Assembly (NCBI RefSeq): GCF_900215335.1
Contig: NZ_OCMT01000003.1
Span: forward strand, 496,001-560,000
DNA from: Pedobacter xixiisoli
Lineage (GTDB): Bacteria; Bacteroidota; Bacteroidia; Sphingobacteriales; Sphingobacteriaceae
Direction: 5' to 3'
DNA length: 64,000 nucleotides
A model generated the notes under the pieces. The model was not told the DNA's origin. It made no database searches and worked only from the letters and a program-made list of their open reading frames with translations. This document shows positions 45,284-54,811 of the stretch, in pieces (the first letter of the stretch is position 1; every line of letters begins with the position of its first letter). Made by a program: the position numbers and the translations under genes.

Positions 45284-46426
45284 CTATTTAACGTACATCC
45301 CAGAGAGCAACATGTTCTCATCAAAGTTTAATGTCACCGTATAAGTTTGGTTTTTAATTTCGATGTAGTTAGAAAACTTGAGGTCATCGTAATTTTTAAT
45401 GGATGTTTTATCTAGTGATTTAACAATATCCGCAAACTTTTGCCCTACTTTTAAACCATTTTCGAACGTGATAGCAACCTTTCTAAAATCATTTATGGCA
45501 TAACCGTTGATTAAGTTTCCCTTTTGGTTTTCTGGATTAGCTTTATTGGCAGATAAGTAGAAGTAGAAATCGTGGTAGTTATCCTGATAGATAATTTGTG
45601 ATACGTTTCCAGTACTTCCATCAAACTCGCTCATTCTTTCAAAACTTTTATTTGTGGCAGATTTTACCAATTCTTCTTCGTTAGTTTTACCTAGAACCAA
45701 GCCGTTGATATTCCAGTTTTTATCAATTTTAATCACTGGTTTTCCCTTCACATCTTCTGGTTTGGTCGAGTTTTTTACCAACTCTGCCATGTATTTTTCG
45801 TTATCGCAACCACCAAAATCGATCATGCCGTTCATGATATCCCAATAGCAAGTTTTAGATAAATTGCTGTTGTTTACAATGATTAATCGCTTATAATCTG
45901 GTGCGAAGAAAATATATTTATTCTCTTTTTTGATGTTCCAGTATAGGCCATTGTCAGTATTCGGATTTTTGGTGCCCTTGCCATATTTTGCTTCAATTTT
46001 CTTTAAAATTTCTGCTTTTAATTCTGGTGTGGTCATCTCAATCCTCACACCGTAAATTTTGCTTTCGGCACCATAACTTTTTAACGCTGCATTCAAATCG
46101 TTTTCATTTTTGATTGGCTTTAAATCGACATGCCCACCGCCAAATCTGGTAATGCTGTCTGTTTTCAGTTTTTCTGAACCAATTTGAAAAATAACTCGCT
46201 GTCCTTTTAAATCAATACCATCGAAAGTATAGTTAGCTGAGTTTTCAACTTCTAGCAATAAACTAAATGGATATTCTACTGTTTGTACACCAATAAATAA
46301 ATCGTTATCATAGCTAATCACATTTTTTACCGGTTCATTCAGGCTCGACTTAGCTAAGTCTATTTGTTCTTTCTTGGTACAAGAAATCATCAGCGGTAAA
46401 ATGGCTGTCAATAAGAGTTTTTTCAT
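45284..46426 (-). CDS. Lipoprotein with KYGK-W motif region, unknown function
   Basis: 380 residues with lipobox MISC (Cys16). Around 135-160 it reads LKKIEAKYGKGTKNPN then GLYWNI, a helix-KYGK-W-strand arrangement that recurs in the lipoproteins at 57483 and 58911. The second half repeats a similar topology (VGQKFADIVKSLDK, then KNQTYTVTLNFDENMLL). It may bind a small ligand or peptide, but nothing catalytic is visible. Confidence 0.7.
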   Translation of the reverse strand: MKKLLLTAILPLMISCTKKEQIDLAKSSLNEPVKNVISYDNDLFIGVQTVEYPFSLLLEVENSANYTFDGIDLKGQRVIFQIGSEKLKTDSITRFGGGHVDLKPIKNENDLNAALKSYGAESKIYGVRIEMTTPELKAEILKKIEAKYGKGTKNPNTDNGLYWNIKKENKYIFFAPDYKRLIIVNNSNLSKTCYWDIMNGMIDFGGCDNEKYMAELVKNSTKPEDVKGKPVIKIDKNWNINGLVLGKTNEEELVKSATNKSFERMSEFDGSTGNVSQIIYQDNYHDFYFYLSANKANPENQKGNLINGYAINDFRKVAITFENGLKVGQKFADIVKSLDKTSIKNYDDLKFSNYIEIKNQTYTVTLNFDENMLLSGMYVK

Positions 46427-46435
46427 AGTCTTAGT

Positions 46436-46954
46436 TTAGTTTTTAATTTCAGGTGGAGCTTTCATTTCTGCAGGTTTCCGATGCCTTTTAGTTAATCTTT
46501 CAGATTTTATTGCCTTCATGTTTTCACTGGTTTTTTTTAAGCCATATTTATCGGCAATGTATTTTGTAGTAATGCAATAGGAACCGATGTAATCGTAAAA
46601 ATTTTGAATAACCGTAAGCGTGTCTTTGGATACATTATATTTCCCATCTATAATGATTTCATTTCCATTTGTCGCAAATTTTACAACCTCGAGTTCACTA
46701 AATTTCCTTTTATCCAATGCGATTTTGTATACCTGTAAAGTATCTCCCTTTTTTTGTCGACGCATTTCTTCAGGTTTTTGATAACCGAGATAAACATTAA
46801 ATTTGGTGTTCTTAATTAAAAAATCTGCCGAGCGCTTATCTGTTTTTAAAATATCTGATGTACCGGCTAGTCGCACCACTTTTGGTGGAGGCGTTTTTTG
46901 TGCAAATGCACTAATGCTTACTAAAGCAACCATAAAGGCAATTAGTTTTCTCAT
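46436..46954 (-). CDS. Exported protein of unknown function (172 aa)
   Basis: The signal peptide ends AFAQ (about 19). The mature protein is very basic at its C-terminus (KSERLTKRHRKPAEMK), with beta strands in the centre (EIIIDGKYNVSKDTLTVIQ). It has no recognised domain. Neighbours on both sides are within 10 bases, so it is translated as part of the array. Confidence 0.65.
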   Translation of the reverse strand: MRKLIAFMVALVSISAFAQKTPPPKVVRLAGTSDILKTDKRSADFLIKNTKFNVYLGYQKPEEMRRQKKGDTLQVYKIALDKRKFSELEVVKFATNGNEIIIDGKYNVSKDTLTVIQNFYDYIGSYCITTKYIADKYGLKKTSENMKAIKSERLTKRHRKPAEMKAPPEIKN

Positions 46955-46958
46955 CTTG

Positions 46959-47561
46959 TTATTTTTTGTTTCTGCGGTTTCTTTCTAATGTTTCTTGCTT
47001 TTTATCTATGGGACGTCTTTTCTCGGTAAATGTATAATAGATGTTGTCACCAATATCTTCGAGATAGGTTTTCTTCAAATAGATTTTTGCTTTAGCTGCT
47101 GGAATTTTAATTAGCGCTCCTTTTTCGTTATTCGCATTATGGTCGTAATAATTCCACAAGCCGATGTAATCTCCAGTAAGTAGGTTAATGCTCGATTCTC
47201 CACTACCATCGCCAGCGGCATTGCCAAAAGCATAGTCGCTCATGCCAATCAAACGAATGCGTTTTTCGTTTTTCTCATATCGAAATTGCATCGCATAACC
47301 CGAACGCATCCAGTTATTTCTAAACTCGAAGCCGTTTTTGGTGCCCTCCACTGGACTGTTGGCATGTAATGTCTCGATGGTTCCAGACTTCAGTTTTCTG
47401 AAATTTTGTGTCGATAACCTACAGATGATTTTACTTTCGGTTTCATCTACATATATCGTGTCTTTTTTTCCGTCGAAATCGATGTCTTTAACTAGTTTTT
47501 CTTGAGAAAACGCTGATAGGTATACAATAGAAAGTATAGTAGTTATAAATGCTTTTTTCAT
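46959..47561 (-). CDS. Exported protein with VCBS/FG-GAP-like start, unknown function
   Basis: 200 residues with a signal peptide (about 1-20, LSAFSQ) followed directly by KLVKDIDFDGKKDTIYVDE, a calcium-loop-like DxDGxxD element as in FG-GAP repeats. The rest is beta-rich (YAMQFRYEKNEKRIRLIGM, GDGSGESSINLLTGDYIG) with a basic tail. It resembles the start of the products at 40307 and 54812. Confidence 0.7.
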   Translation of the reverse strand: MKKAFITTILSIVYLSAFSQEKLVKDIDFDGKKDTIYVDETESKIICRLSTQNFRKLKSGTIETLHANSPVEGTKNGFEFRNNWMRSGYAMQFRYEKNEKRIRLIGMSDYAFGNAAGDGSGESSINLLTGDYIGLWNYYDHNANNEKGALIKIPAAKAKIYLKKTYLEDIGDNIYYTFTEKRRPIDKKQETLERNRRNKK

Positions 47562-47563
47562 AA

Positions 47564-48070
47564 TTACGTTGTTTTAAATTTTACTTTTTTTGCCCAAAGG
47601 GATAAATAACAAATAGCGAGTAAAGCGACGAAAAGCCAAAGCAAGAAAGACAGGAACTGACCTAGATTGCTAAACTCGAAAAGCAAACGATCCCATTGTT
47701 TCGTCAGTTCGTTTCTGAAACTATATAAGCTATAACCTCCATTTTGTTGAGTTTTTACATAGAATCTAATGTAATGTTCAACAATATCGATTACGAAAAC
47801 TTTGCTCACTAAAATAACCGCAAAGGCACCCAGCGCTATTAGCAAAGCATTGCCTTTAATTTTATTAAAAACAAGCAAAGCTGACATGGAAATATAAGCT
47901 AATAGCATACTCAAATCTGCATAGCCATCGTAAATAGTGAAGTTCGCCAATTGAGTTTTTAAGATGAAATTATTAACGATTAAGCTCGAAAAAAGACCAA
48001 TTGAGATATGTACCGCAAAACAGATGGCAAGTACAATCCCGAATTTTAGCAAGGTCTTTTCCTTTATCAT
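47564..48070 (-). CDS. Four-span membrane protein, unknown
   Basis: 168 residues with hydrophobic segments at about 10-33, 47-65, 72-95 and 135-160. A polar loop between spans three and four (RFYVKTQQNGGYSLYSFRNE) probably faces the periplasm. It is 2 bases from the next gene and 5 from the previous one, consistent with one message. No family recognised. Confidence 0.65.
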   Translation of the reverse strand: MIKEKTLLKFGIVLAICFAVHISIGLFSSLIVNNFILKTQLANFTIYDGYADLSMLLAYISMSALLVFNKIKGNALLIALGAFAVILVSKVFVIDIVEHYIRFYVKTQQNGGYSLYSFRNELTKQWDRLLFEFSNLGQFLSFLLWLFVALLAICYLSLWAKKVKFKTT

Positions 48071-48075
48071 TTCTA

Positions 48076-50043
48076 CTATTTTTTATACTTCAACAAAAAC
48101 GCTTTAAAATCCATGGCCTCCCTTTTGTCTTTTAAACAAAATTTCAGTTTACCATTTTTATCAAATTCTTCGGCAATATTGCAAAAGATAAACGGCGTAA
48201 CTTCCTTACCTTTTTCGTCTATAATTCCGTACCAATAATTGCTTCCGTCAGCAGTTCTAACACCAGCGATGTAATAATTGTTCACACCAAAAAACGGATT
48301 GATAAACTCGTATTTAAAACCCGTTAATAGGTTCAAGTTTTTGTCAACCAAAGCCTTTTTATGATGGCTATCTTCTCCTACAAAAACTGCTGGGAATTTA
48401 ATGTCGGTAGCAATAAAATTGTCTACCGTATTCATTTTTTGAATGCCTTTATTTGGCAGTTTTTTAAAGTTTAAATCGTAAAGTTCATCTAGATTATGCG
48501 TTTTGCTGGCGATAATGAATTTTTCATGTTTTTCGAAGCGGTAATATTCAAAAGGCAAAATGATTTTATCTCGATTTAGCACCACACCTAACTTTCCATC
48601 ATCACCAACTGCTTTCTCAAAAACATCGTAGCCAGCTTTTAAACTTTGTATATAATTTTTGTATTGCGGAAGCGGAACCATTTTTTTATCAGCCACATCT
48701 AACCAATACAATTTTTCATCACCCGTAAAATACTCGTTCGAAAGCTGTTTTAGTTCATCATATTTAGGTGCAATAATGGTTTCGCCATCCCGATTGGAGA
48801 CACCAAATTTTCTGTCGGTTTTATGGCTATAAAAAACAATATTGGGTTTAGCGTCATCAAAATATTTTGGGTTTAAGTAATGGTTGCCATACTTAATCAT
48901 AGCTTTGTTTTGAAACGAAACAGATTTAGTAGCTACAAAAACATCAATGCTGTTAATATCATCTGGAAATTCTGCAAATACAAATTGCGTTTGCACACCA
49001 ATTACCTTTTTGCCAGCATTGGCAATTTCGTTGTACAAACCAATATCGCCTAACTCTTCAATTTTCGCTTTATCCTTCGAAAGTTTATCTAAATAAACAT
49101 CAAACTCGGCCATATCAATCTTAGCATTTAAATGATTTTGGTTAATTTGATTGAGCTTCTCTTTGCCACTTTTTTCGTCATTTTCCTTTAATACTTCAGT
49201 GAAAATATTGAGCAGCTCCTTTAAAATTTCACTTACTTTTTTATCAATTCCAAGCATTGGCGTAGCACTTAATGCACTGGTATTCATTCTCACATTTTTA
49301 CCATTCGTAGCTTGGTAAGCTATGATTTCGCTATATAAACCCATCGGAATTTTTAGCTGAGCCACGTTTTCTTTTAGGCTTTCTATCTCAATCTTATCAT
49401 CTTTATACTTAGCAGTTTTATCAGATTTATTTATCGAAAATTTTTCAAAATCGATAGGGAGTTTTAAGCTCACCTCTGTCTCAATACTGTCAATGCGCTT
49501 CAATCCAATATCTGCTTTTGCTATTTTTTTACCCCTAAAAAAGTAGGCCTTTTCGTTGGTTACCACATTGTTTTTAAAAGGCTTAAACAAACTGTCCTTT
49601 TTTTCCAAAACGTGGTTGTCGTCGGTTAAGCTAAACCTACTTTCGTACGAAAATAAATCCTGTCCATAAAGATTAAAACTCTCTTCATTTGCGTTGTCGC
49701 TAAAGTTTTGTTCAAATAGCAATTTGTTGCAGTAATCGTTAAAAAGCGCTTTTATTTTAGCTTCATCATGGTTAATTTCAAATTCTGGCACCGATTTGTC
49801 AACGGTACTTTTCTCTCCAGATGAAAAATGTGAAGTGAGTTGTAATTCGAAAGTTGCCGTTTTAATTAATTTGTTCAGTAGCGTTGTGTCTTTTTTTAAC
49901 TGACTTTTAAGCTCATCGTAACCCATCGCTTTTAAAGAAGCGATATACTTTTTCGCTTCTATCGTTTGTACTACCTTTTTCTGGCTGCAAGCGGTAAAAA
50001 ATGAACTTGTAAAAAGTAAAATAAAGAGGTATTTAAATTTCAT
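48076..50043 (-). CDS. Large lipoprotein with WG-like repeats
   Basis: From ATG 50043 the 655-residue lipoprotein has lipobox FFTAC (Cys19). The first 400 residues are helical and charged. The last 250 hold WG-type beta repeats, each beginning with an aromatic/Gly-Val-(x)3-Asp/Asn-Gly core: FGVSNRDGETIIAPKYDEL, LGVVLNRDKIILPFEY and YGIIDEKGKEVTPFIF. WG-repeat proteins are common in Bacteroidota envelopes and in toxin-immunity loci; the role here is not known. The two upstream Met codons precede the signal peptide by 9 residues and are less likely starts. Confidence 0.78.
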   Translation of the reverse strand: MKFKYLFILLFTSSFFTACSQKKVVQTIEAKKYIASLKAMGYDELKSQLKKDTTLLNKLIKTATFELQLTSHFSSGEKSTVDKSVPEFEINHDEAKIKALFNDYCNKLLFEQNFSDNANEESFNLYGQDLFSYESRFSLTDDNHVLEKKDSLFKPFKNNVVTNEKAYFFRGKKIAKADIGLKRIDSIETEVSLKLPIDFEKFSINKSDKTAKYKDDKIEIESLKENVAQLKIPMGLYSEIIAYQATNGKNVRMNTSALSATPMLGIDKKVSEILKELLNIFTEVLKENDEKSGKEKLNQINQNHLNAKIDMAEFDVYLDKLSKDKAKIEELGDIGLYNEIANAGKKVIGVQTQFVFAEFPDDINSIDVFVATKSVSFQNKAMIKYGNHYLNPKYFDDAKPNIVFYSHKTDRKFGVSNRDGETIIAPKYDELKQLSNEYFTGDEKLYWLDVADKKMVPLPQYKNYIQSLKAGYDVFEKAVGDDGKLGVVLNRDKIILPFEYYRFEKHEKFIIASKTHNLDELYDLNFKKLPNKGIQKMNTVDNFIATDIKFPAVFVGEDSHHKKALVDKNLNLLTGFKYEFINPFFGVNNYYIAGVRTADGSNYWYGIIDEKGKEVTPFIFCNIAEEFDKNGKLKFCLKDKREAMDFKAFLLKYKK

Positions 50044-50107
50044 ATGAAAGTATTTGTTCATTTGTTTCAATAATTTTAAGCGTGGCTAGAGTTTGCTGCC
50101 ATAGTTT

Positions 50108-50680
50108 TTACATCCGCCATAAAGTCCATTTGGTTTTTACAGCCTCTGGGTTAATGCTTTTAACTTTTTGATAGAAAATTTCAAAGCTTTTGTTCCAAAT
50201 AGTATAATTTGGGGCTAGTTTAAATTCAATTTTTCCAGTTGGTGAATCTATATATACCTTCCAAATTCTTCTTTGAGAAACAGTAACCGAAGTGCCGCTT
50301 AATTCTACGATATCTTTGAGTGGAAATATAGCCTGCTCTCCATCTTTATTGATCGCATAAAAATTCTGTTCATCAAAATAAAATTCGTTATCACTAACCA
50401 GCTTTTTTTCCAAGCCGAAAAAGAAAGGGCGCTCAGATATCTTTCTTAAACTACCAAGTTCATGATTTGCTGGAGATTGGTAGTCAATTGCTGTGTTCTG
50501 TACTGGTTTAAATTCGATAACAAAATTTTTATAGACCTCTCTGAGCAGTATAATGGAGAAAACTAGCGAACTTAAAAGTATCAGCGGAATAAACATCCTA
50601 TCCTTTGCGTTAAAAAACATTACAATCCCGAAAGTGATGATTGCAAAGGCAACAGTTAGTATGATTATTCGTAACACCAT
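50108..50680 (-). CDS. Membrane protein with PH-like C-terminal domain
   Basis: 190 residues: two membrane spans (about 3-22 and 28-48), then a soluble domain (about 85-180) reading FYFDEQNFYAINKDGEQAIFPLKDI and VYIDSPTGKIEFKLA. That is the pattern of bacterial PH-like domains (LxxxxxxxxxxxxxxIPLxDIxxI). It is likely cytosolic-facing. It is preceded by a gap with the second copy of the island motif. Confidence 0.7.
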   Translation of the reverse strand: MVLRIIILTVAFAIITFGIVMFFNAKDRMFIPLILLSSLVFSIILLREVYKNFVIEFKPVQNTAIDYQSPANHELGSLRKISERPFFFGLEKKLVSDNEFYFDEQNFYAINKDGEQAIFPLKDIVELSGTSVTVSQRRIWKVYIDSPTGKIEFKLAPNYTIWNKSFEIFYQKVKSINPEAVKTKWTLWRM

Positions 50681-50759
50681 TTAGCTGATTATTTAGTCTG
50701 TTGATAACAGATGTTTCTTAAATTTAACTTTAAACTTTTAAAATTTTTGTAGCAATTAC

Positions 50760-50787
50760 AATTCGCTAGCATTGGTTTATTATTCGT
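50760..50787. repeat. Island intergenic motif, copy B
   Basis: AATTCGCTAG, five variable bases, GTTTATTATTCGT; 23 of 28 positions are fixed between this copy and 42359-42386. It begins 11 bases beyond the stop of the gene at 50799 in the direction of transcription. Confidence 0.7.
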
Positions 50788-50798
50788 GGACAACTGGG

Positions 50799-51224
50799 CT
50801 AAACTTGCTTCTTCTTCAGCTGGCTTCCAAGCCATAAACCTAAAATCAAAGTTGGCAGACCACCAAATGCAAGAAAAACGAAAATCACAGGAAAAATAGC
50901 ATCAATGCTATTGATGTCATTGTTTGATGCAAAAGAAAGGCTAAGCATGGCGCCACAAATTCCGACTATCAGCAATGCGAACATCATGAGTATGCCCTGC
51001 CATTTTTTAAACACATAATTGGCAGAAAAACTGCTGCCTATAAACCAGCCTAAAGCATAGGTTAATATGGTGCCGAAAAGTATAGGAAAGAACAGCCATC
51101 GAAATATTTCAATGGTTTCATTTAAACCAAAAAACATAGTGTAAAAGAAGGATGAAATGAAAATTGCACCAATAATTTCTATAGTTATAGCGGTTAAAAT
51201 GAGCCTTTTAGTTCTGTTCAGCAT
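50799..51224 (-). CDS. Four-span membrane protein, unknown
   Basis: 141 residues with four hydrophobic segments (about 10-33, 38-62, 75-97 and 108-133), a basic start (MLNRTKRLIL) and a basic tail (SQLKKKQV). It is adjacent to another multi-span gene and separated by only 21 bases, so the two may act together. No family recognised. Confidence 0.65.
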   Translation of the reverse strand: MLNRTKRLILTAITIEIIGAIFISSFFYTMFFGLNETIEIFRWLFFPILFGTILTYALGWFIGSSFSANYVFKKWQGILMMFALLIVGICGAMLSLSFASNNDINSIDAIFPVIFVFLAFGGLPTLILGLWLGSQLKKKQV

Positions 51225-51245
51225 CTGGATTGTTTTTGAAACAGG

Positions 51246-51743
51246 CTATTTGTTCTTAAAATACTCGGTAAGTTCAAAAATCCAATCGCCGCCTTTAGCA
51301 AATAGGAGCGAAGAGATGAAAAGAATAACGCTGTATAGGATCAACCTTTTCACAAACAGCCTAGTTTTGTTGTCATCTTTGATAAATTGGTAGTTAAAAA
51401 TCAAAAATACCAAGCCCGCTACAATGCCAGCGGGAACACCTGCATACAAAGCAGGAATAACACCCCAGAAATCATTATAGAGAAAGATTGCCCAAGAGCA
51501 AAAGCCAAATATCGCACTGAAGATTAAGAATAATAATCCTTTAAAGAAATGCTTGCCCATTAAGCCATACATTAAAGTAAACATGGCTAAGGCTAAGGTT
51601 AAAAATGTAAAATGTAGCTCTGCAAGGTAACTGGTTTTGCTACTCTCATAAGGAAAAATGATGCATACACTAATCGTAAAAATTACTACTCCGGCAATTA
51701 AAACTGGCTTGTTGATATTATTCTCTTTTTTCATGATGCTCAT
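51246..51743 (-). CDS. Multi-span membrane protein, unknown
   Basis: 165 residues with about five hydrophobic segments (about 14-30, 38-58, 63-87, 92-116, 130-150). The start may be the first or the fourth codon (MKKEN). It lies 7 bases after the DKNYY-like gene's 5' neighbour in the array and is likely co-transcribed. No motif gives a function. Confidence 0.65.
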   Translation of the reverse strand: MSIMKKENNINKPVLIAGVVIFTISVCIIFPYESSKTSYLAELHFTFLTLALAMFTLMYGLMGKHFFKGLLFLIFSAIFGFCSWAIFLYNDFWGVIPALYAGVPAGIVAGLVFLIFNYQFIKDDNKTRLFVKRLILYSVILFISSLLFAKGGDWIFELTEYFKNK

Positions 51744-51750
51744 TTTTATC

Positions 51751-53379
51751 CTATTTTCGTCTAATTAAATAATAACCCAATACGCCTAACATAAAAACTA
51801 CTCCACCAGCGATAAAGTAAAAGTTTAAGTTCGATTTAGTCTTTTTTTTTACCGTTCCTTTTACATCTTTAATTTTGTATAGTTCTTGCAGCTGCTCGTA
51901 ATTGTCTGCCTTAAAATCATAAGGGTTTGCAGTTTGTATTACTTGCAATTTTTTACCCGCTTCATCAAAATAATAAACGGCATTTTTATCCTTCAAAAAT
52001 TGATGATACTTCACGGCTACCTGCGGTGTGTTGGGCATTTCGCCTGCGCAAGAATTGATTACTTCTACAAAAGAACCCAAGTTAACTAAGGTTTCGCCGT
52101 CAGCAGTAATGGGGTAACTTTCTTTGCCATCAAACAGTGCGTTATTAAATAGGTAAAATAGCCCCAGTTGTTTAACCTTGCTGCCACTTAGCGTTTGTTT
52201 GTTTTCAGTTTTGGGGTCAAATCGATCGCCAATAAAGTAGATGTACTTATCGGTTGCCAAAGCTTTGGGTAAATACTTACCATAACCATATCTTCCGGTA
52301 AAATATTTAGCGCTAGCAGGTATATTTGTGTTGAGAATCTTCATATTATCGGCTTCCATGTAGTAAAAATCCTCACCTTGAAATAAGCCTCCTTCAACCG
52401 CTTTAAGTTTAGATGCGTCTGTCTTTACGGGATAAGGTGTGCTAAAATCATCATCCCAAATTGGGTAAATTTTTTGCTGAAAACGTATGAAATCCACATT
52501 GCCATAAATAGGCTGTAAAGGCGTAGAAGTAGAATAGCTGAAATTAATGTCAATGTCTTCTCCAGTTAAAGGATTTTTACCAGATACAGAATGACCTTGA
52601 CGTTTTTTCAGCACCTTATCGCTCCACCAAATGGTAATGGGATTGTTCATTAATTTCAATTGGTTGAATTTTCGTTTAACGCCCAATGCCAAAAGTTGTG
52701 GTGTAACTTCATCAAAGCTGCCATCGTTTCTAACGGAATAAATGTGTTGCTCATCTGCAATAAAATCTTCGTTTTCGGCAGGGTTGCAAGCATAGTAAAC
52801 AAGTTGTGCCGGATTTAAATTTGGGATCGCCTTAATTGTTGCTTTTTTGGCGTACAAATCAATATTTACAGAAAACACCTGCTTATCGCTTTTCAAATAC
52901 ATGCCAGAACTAAAGCATTTGATATTGCTGATATTTACAGGCAAGCCATCTAGCACTATTTTGGTAATGTTTTGCTTCCAACCGTTAAAATAAATCCATT
53001 TGTCATTGATTAAGAACAAACGCCCATTGATATGTTTTTGCCCAACATTGTTAGGTAGAATTTTAGAAAACACAGCTGTCCTTTCCTCATGTTGACCATC
53101 CTTTGGTAAAAGATAGAAACCGTTTTTATCGCTGAACATAAAGGTTGCTTCATCTTCACCAGCATATTTGTAGCTTGCTTGGTCTATTCCCTTTATTGGT
53201 TTGTTAATCTGTTGAACAAAGCTAATTGCGTTAGGATCTTTCTCCGTATACTGGTAAAAAATACCATTCTCTTTTTTGATAATGGCATGTGTTTTAGAGG
53301 TATGATAGTGATAACATTCGCTGGCATGTAGCGATTGACCGATAATTGAAACCAAAATCAGAAGGATTATTTTTTTCAT
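51751..53379 (-). CDS. Exported DKNYY-like beta-repeat protein with C-terminal membrane anchor
   Basis: 542 residues with a signal peptide (about 1-19, SLHA), many short strand repeats with D-K-x-x-(I/V)-Y-(F/Y) cores (DKYIYFIGDRFD, LKDKNAVYYFDE, DEQHIYSVRNDG) and a C-terminal membrane segment followed by YLIRRK. The repeats match DKNYY-type domains, which occur in exported bacterial proteins and are of unknown role. The Arg/Lys end keeps the tail in the cytosol, so the repeats face the periplasm. Confidence 0.72.
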   Translation of the reverse strand: MKKIILLILVSIIGQSLHASECYHYHTSKTHAIIKKENGIFYQYTEKDPNAISFVQQINKPIKGIDQASYKYAGEDEATFMFSDKNGFYLLPKDGQHEERTAVFSKILPNNVGQKHINGRLFLINDKWIYFNGWKQNITKIVLDGLPVNISNIKCFSSGMYLKSDKQVFSVNIDLYAKKATIKAIPNLNPAQLVYYACNPAENEDFIADEQHIYSVRNDGSFDEVTPQLLALGVKRKFNQLKLMNNPITIWWSDKVLKKRQGHSVSGKNPLTGEDIDINFSYSTSTPLQPIYGNVDFIRFQQKIYPIWDDDFSTPYPVKTDASKLKAVEGGLFQGEDFYYMEADNMKILNTNIPASAKYFTGRYGYGKYLPKALATDKYIYFIGDRFDPKTENKQTLSGSKVKQLGLFYLFNNALFDGKESYPITADGETLVNLGSFVEVINSCAGEMPNTPQVAVKYHQFLKDKNAVYYFDEAGKKLQVIQTANPYDFKADNYEQLQELYKIKDVKGTVKKKTKSNLNFYFIAGGVVFMLGVLGYYLIRRK

Positions 53380-53676
53380 TTGAACATTAAGTTAGTGCTT
53401 ATTTAACAAACAACATTGGCGTTCTGTTATTCGTTACCTTTTGAAAATTATTCGGCTATTAAGGCTTATTATTTGCAAATCGAATTTTGAACAATAGGCA
53501 AGACAACAATAGGCTGCACAAATGCAAAACTGACTATGGTTAGGCTTATGATTAAAATGTTATTGATAAGCAACCATTTCAATTTTGCCTTGAAGCACTT
53601 AACAGGCATGTCGAGTTTTTTAAATGGGATAACCGAAAGTCTACCATGAATTGCTTTGAACGGAAGTTTTCTCGTG
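53380..53676. other. 297-base gap in the array
   Basis: No gene is supported on either strand. It holds GTTATTCGT (53426-53434) and ATTATTCGG (53447-53455), relatives of the island motif, about 50-75 bases before the start of the gene at 53379. The remainder is AT-rich. Confidence 0.4.
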
Positions 53677-54540
53677 TTAGTAGTAAACTATTTTTCGGTT
53701 AATGATAGACTCTGGCTCGGGGATTTGTCTTTTAACATTTGTTGTCGTTACTTCTTTTTTTTCAGTCCACTTCTTATTGAAATCATATTTAATAAAATAG
53801 TTTATAGTTACAATGTTTCCTTCGCTCTCGTATTTGTTTTCTATTATATCTCCCTCTTCATTGTATTGATAAGTTATTGTCGATGGATTCCTAATGGACT
53901 GTATTTCCTTAATTAGCTTATTTTCTTTGTTATAAGTTAAATCTTTTTGCTCATAGATTTCGCCATTCGTATCTTCCAGTTTTTCTTGTATCACGTTGTT
54001 GCGAACATCGAACAATTTATGTGAGATGTAAGCTAAAACAAAAGCTTTTTTCTGGTCATCATACTCATAAACTTTCTCGATTTCTATGTTGTCGCCGTAA
54101 ACATAATCCGAATAAAAACTGCCGTCTTTTTTGAGTACTTCTTTACCATTTTCTATACTTCTAGTGTCTTTTTTAACTAATTTATCTTGTATGTATTTGT
54201 ATGAAACTTCTTCATAAACATCGCCAGTTAGGTAACCTAATTTTTCTTTTTTGATGAGGTTATTACCTTCGTAAAAATAGCGTTCGTTTAGATAGTAAAT
54301 ATTTTTGTTCTTGGCTTTATCAAACTCAATTACATATACTTTTGATGTTTTTCCATCGGTATTGTACTCTACTAATTCGTCCATTCCTGGTCCTTCTTGT
54401 GTCTTTTTTTTTCCACCTTCATCTAGTTTATAAAAGATAATTTCTTCAGACTTTATTATTGGTTTATGAGCTGTTTTTTCTTGCGCACAAGAAATCAATG
54501 TAGAAATGAGAATGATAAGTAGAATGTTTAGTTTTTTCAT
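53677..54540 (-). CDS. Lipoprotein with YD-type strand repeats, unknown function
   Basis: 287 residues with lipobox LISC (Cys18). The mature protein is a run of beta strands with turns such as YNTDGKTSKVY, YFYEGNNLIKKEKLG, YKYIQDKLVKKD and YNEEGDIIENKY, spaced about 25-35 residues, like the tyrosine-aspartate strand repeats of YD/RHS-like and YwqK-like proteins. Such folds form long beta scaffolds. No catalytic residue is seen. Confidence 0.72.
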   Translation of the reverse strand: MKKLNILLIILISTLISCAQEKTAHKPIIKSEEIIFYKLDEGGKKKTQEGPGMDELVEYNTDGKTSKVYVIEFDKAKNKNIYYLNERYFYEGNNLIKKEKLGYLTGDVYEEVSYKYIQDKLVKKDTRSIENGKEVLKKDGSFYSDYVYGDNIEIEKVYEYDDQKKAFVLAYISHKLFDVRNNVIQEKLEDTNGEIYEQKDLTYNKENKLIKEIQSIRNPSTITYQYNEEGDIIENKYESEGNIVTINYFIKYDFNKKWTEKKEVTTTNVKRQIPEPESIINRKIVYY

Positions 54541-54811
54541 AATATATCTTCACTATTTTTAGTGTGGAATGCTTTGCTAGTCCTATTGTTTGTTCGCACC
54601 AATATTCCAGTTCATCGAGAGACACGAAGTACTTCTAAAGTTAAGGTCGTCTTCAATCTAAAGTTTGATATCGCTTTGTGCACCGTAATTACGATTTTTC
54701 TTTGCACAAACGTTAATGATAACCCGATAGCGCCAAATAGCCCGAAGCGAGTAACGACCATACGCAATAGCGGGGCTGAAGCCTATTAACATCGAAGCGT
54801 TGGTTTTCAAA
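54541..54811. other. 271-base gap with a GC-rich palindromic segment
   Basis: The part at 54716-54790 is clearly richer in G+C than its surroundings and holds CCCGATAGCG, CCCGAAGCGA and GCAATAGCGG related blocks, as well as GTTAATGATAAC. No gene is supported; a 75-codon plus-strand frame (54562-54789) has no protein-like features. The composition suggests a dispersed repeat or a cassette boundary. Confidence 0.45.

Noticed and set aside
54562..54789. Plus-strand 75-codon ORF in the gap before the lipoprotein at 53677
   Set aside because: It is read across a GC-rich repeat-like segment, has no signal or domain, and lies opposite to all 28 neighbouring genes.
42359..54790. Island gap motifs as integron attC sites
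   Set aside because: No GTTRRRY/RYYYAAC core pair flanks an inverted structure in these gaps, and no integrase gene is in the window.
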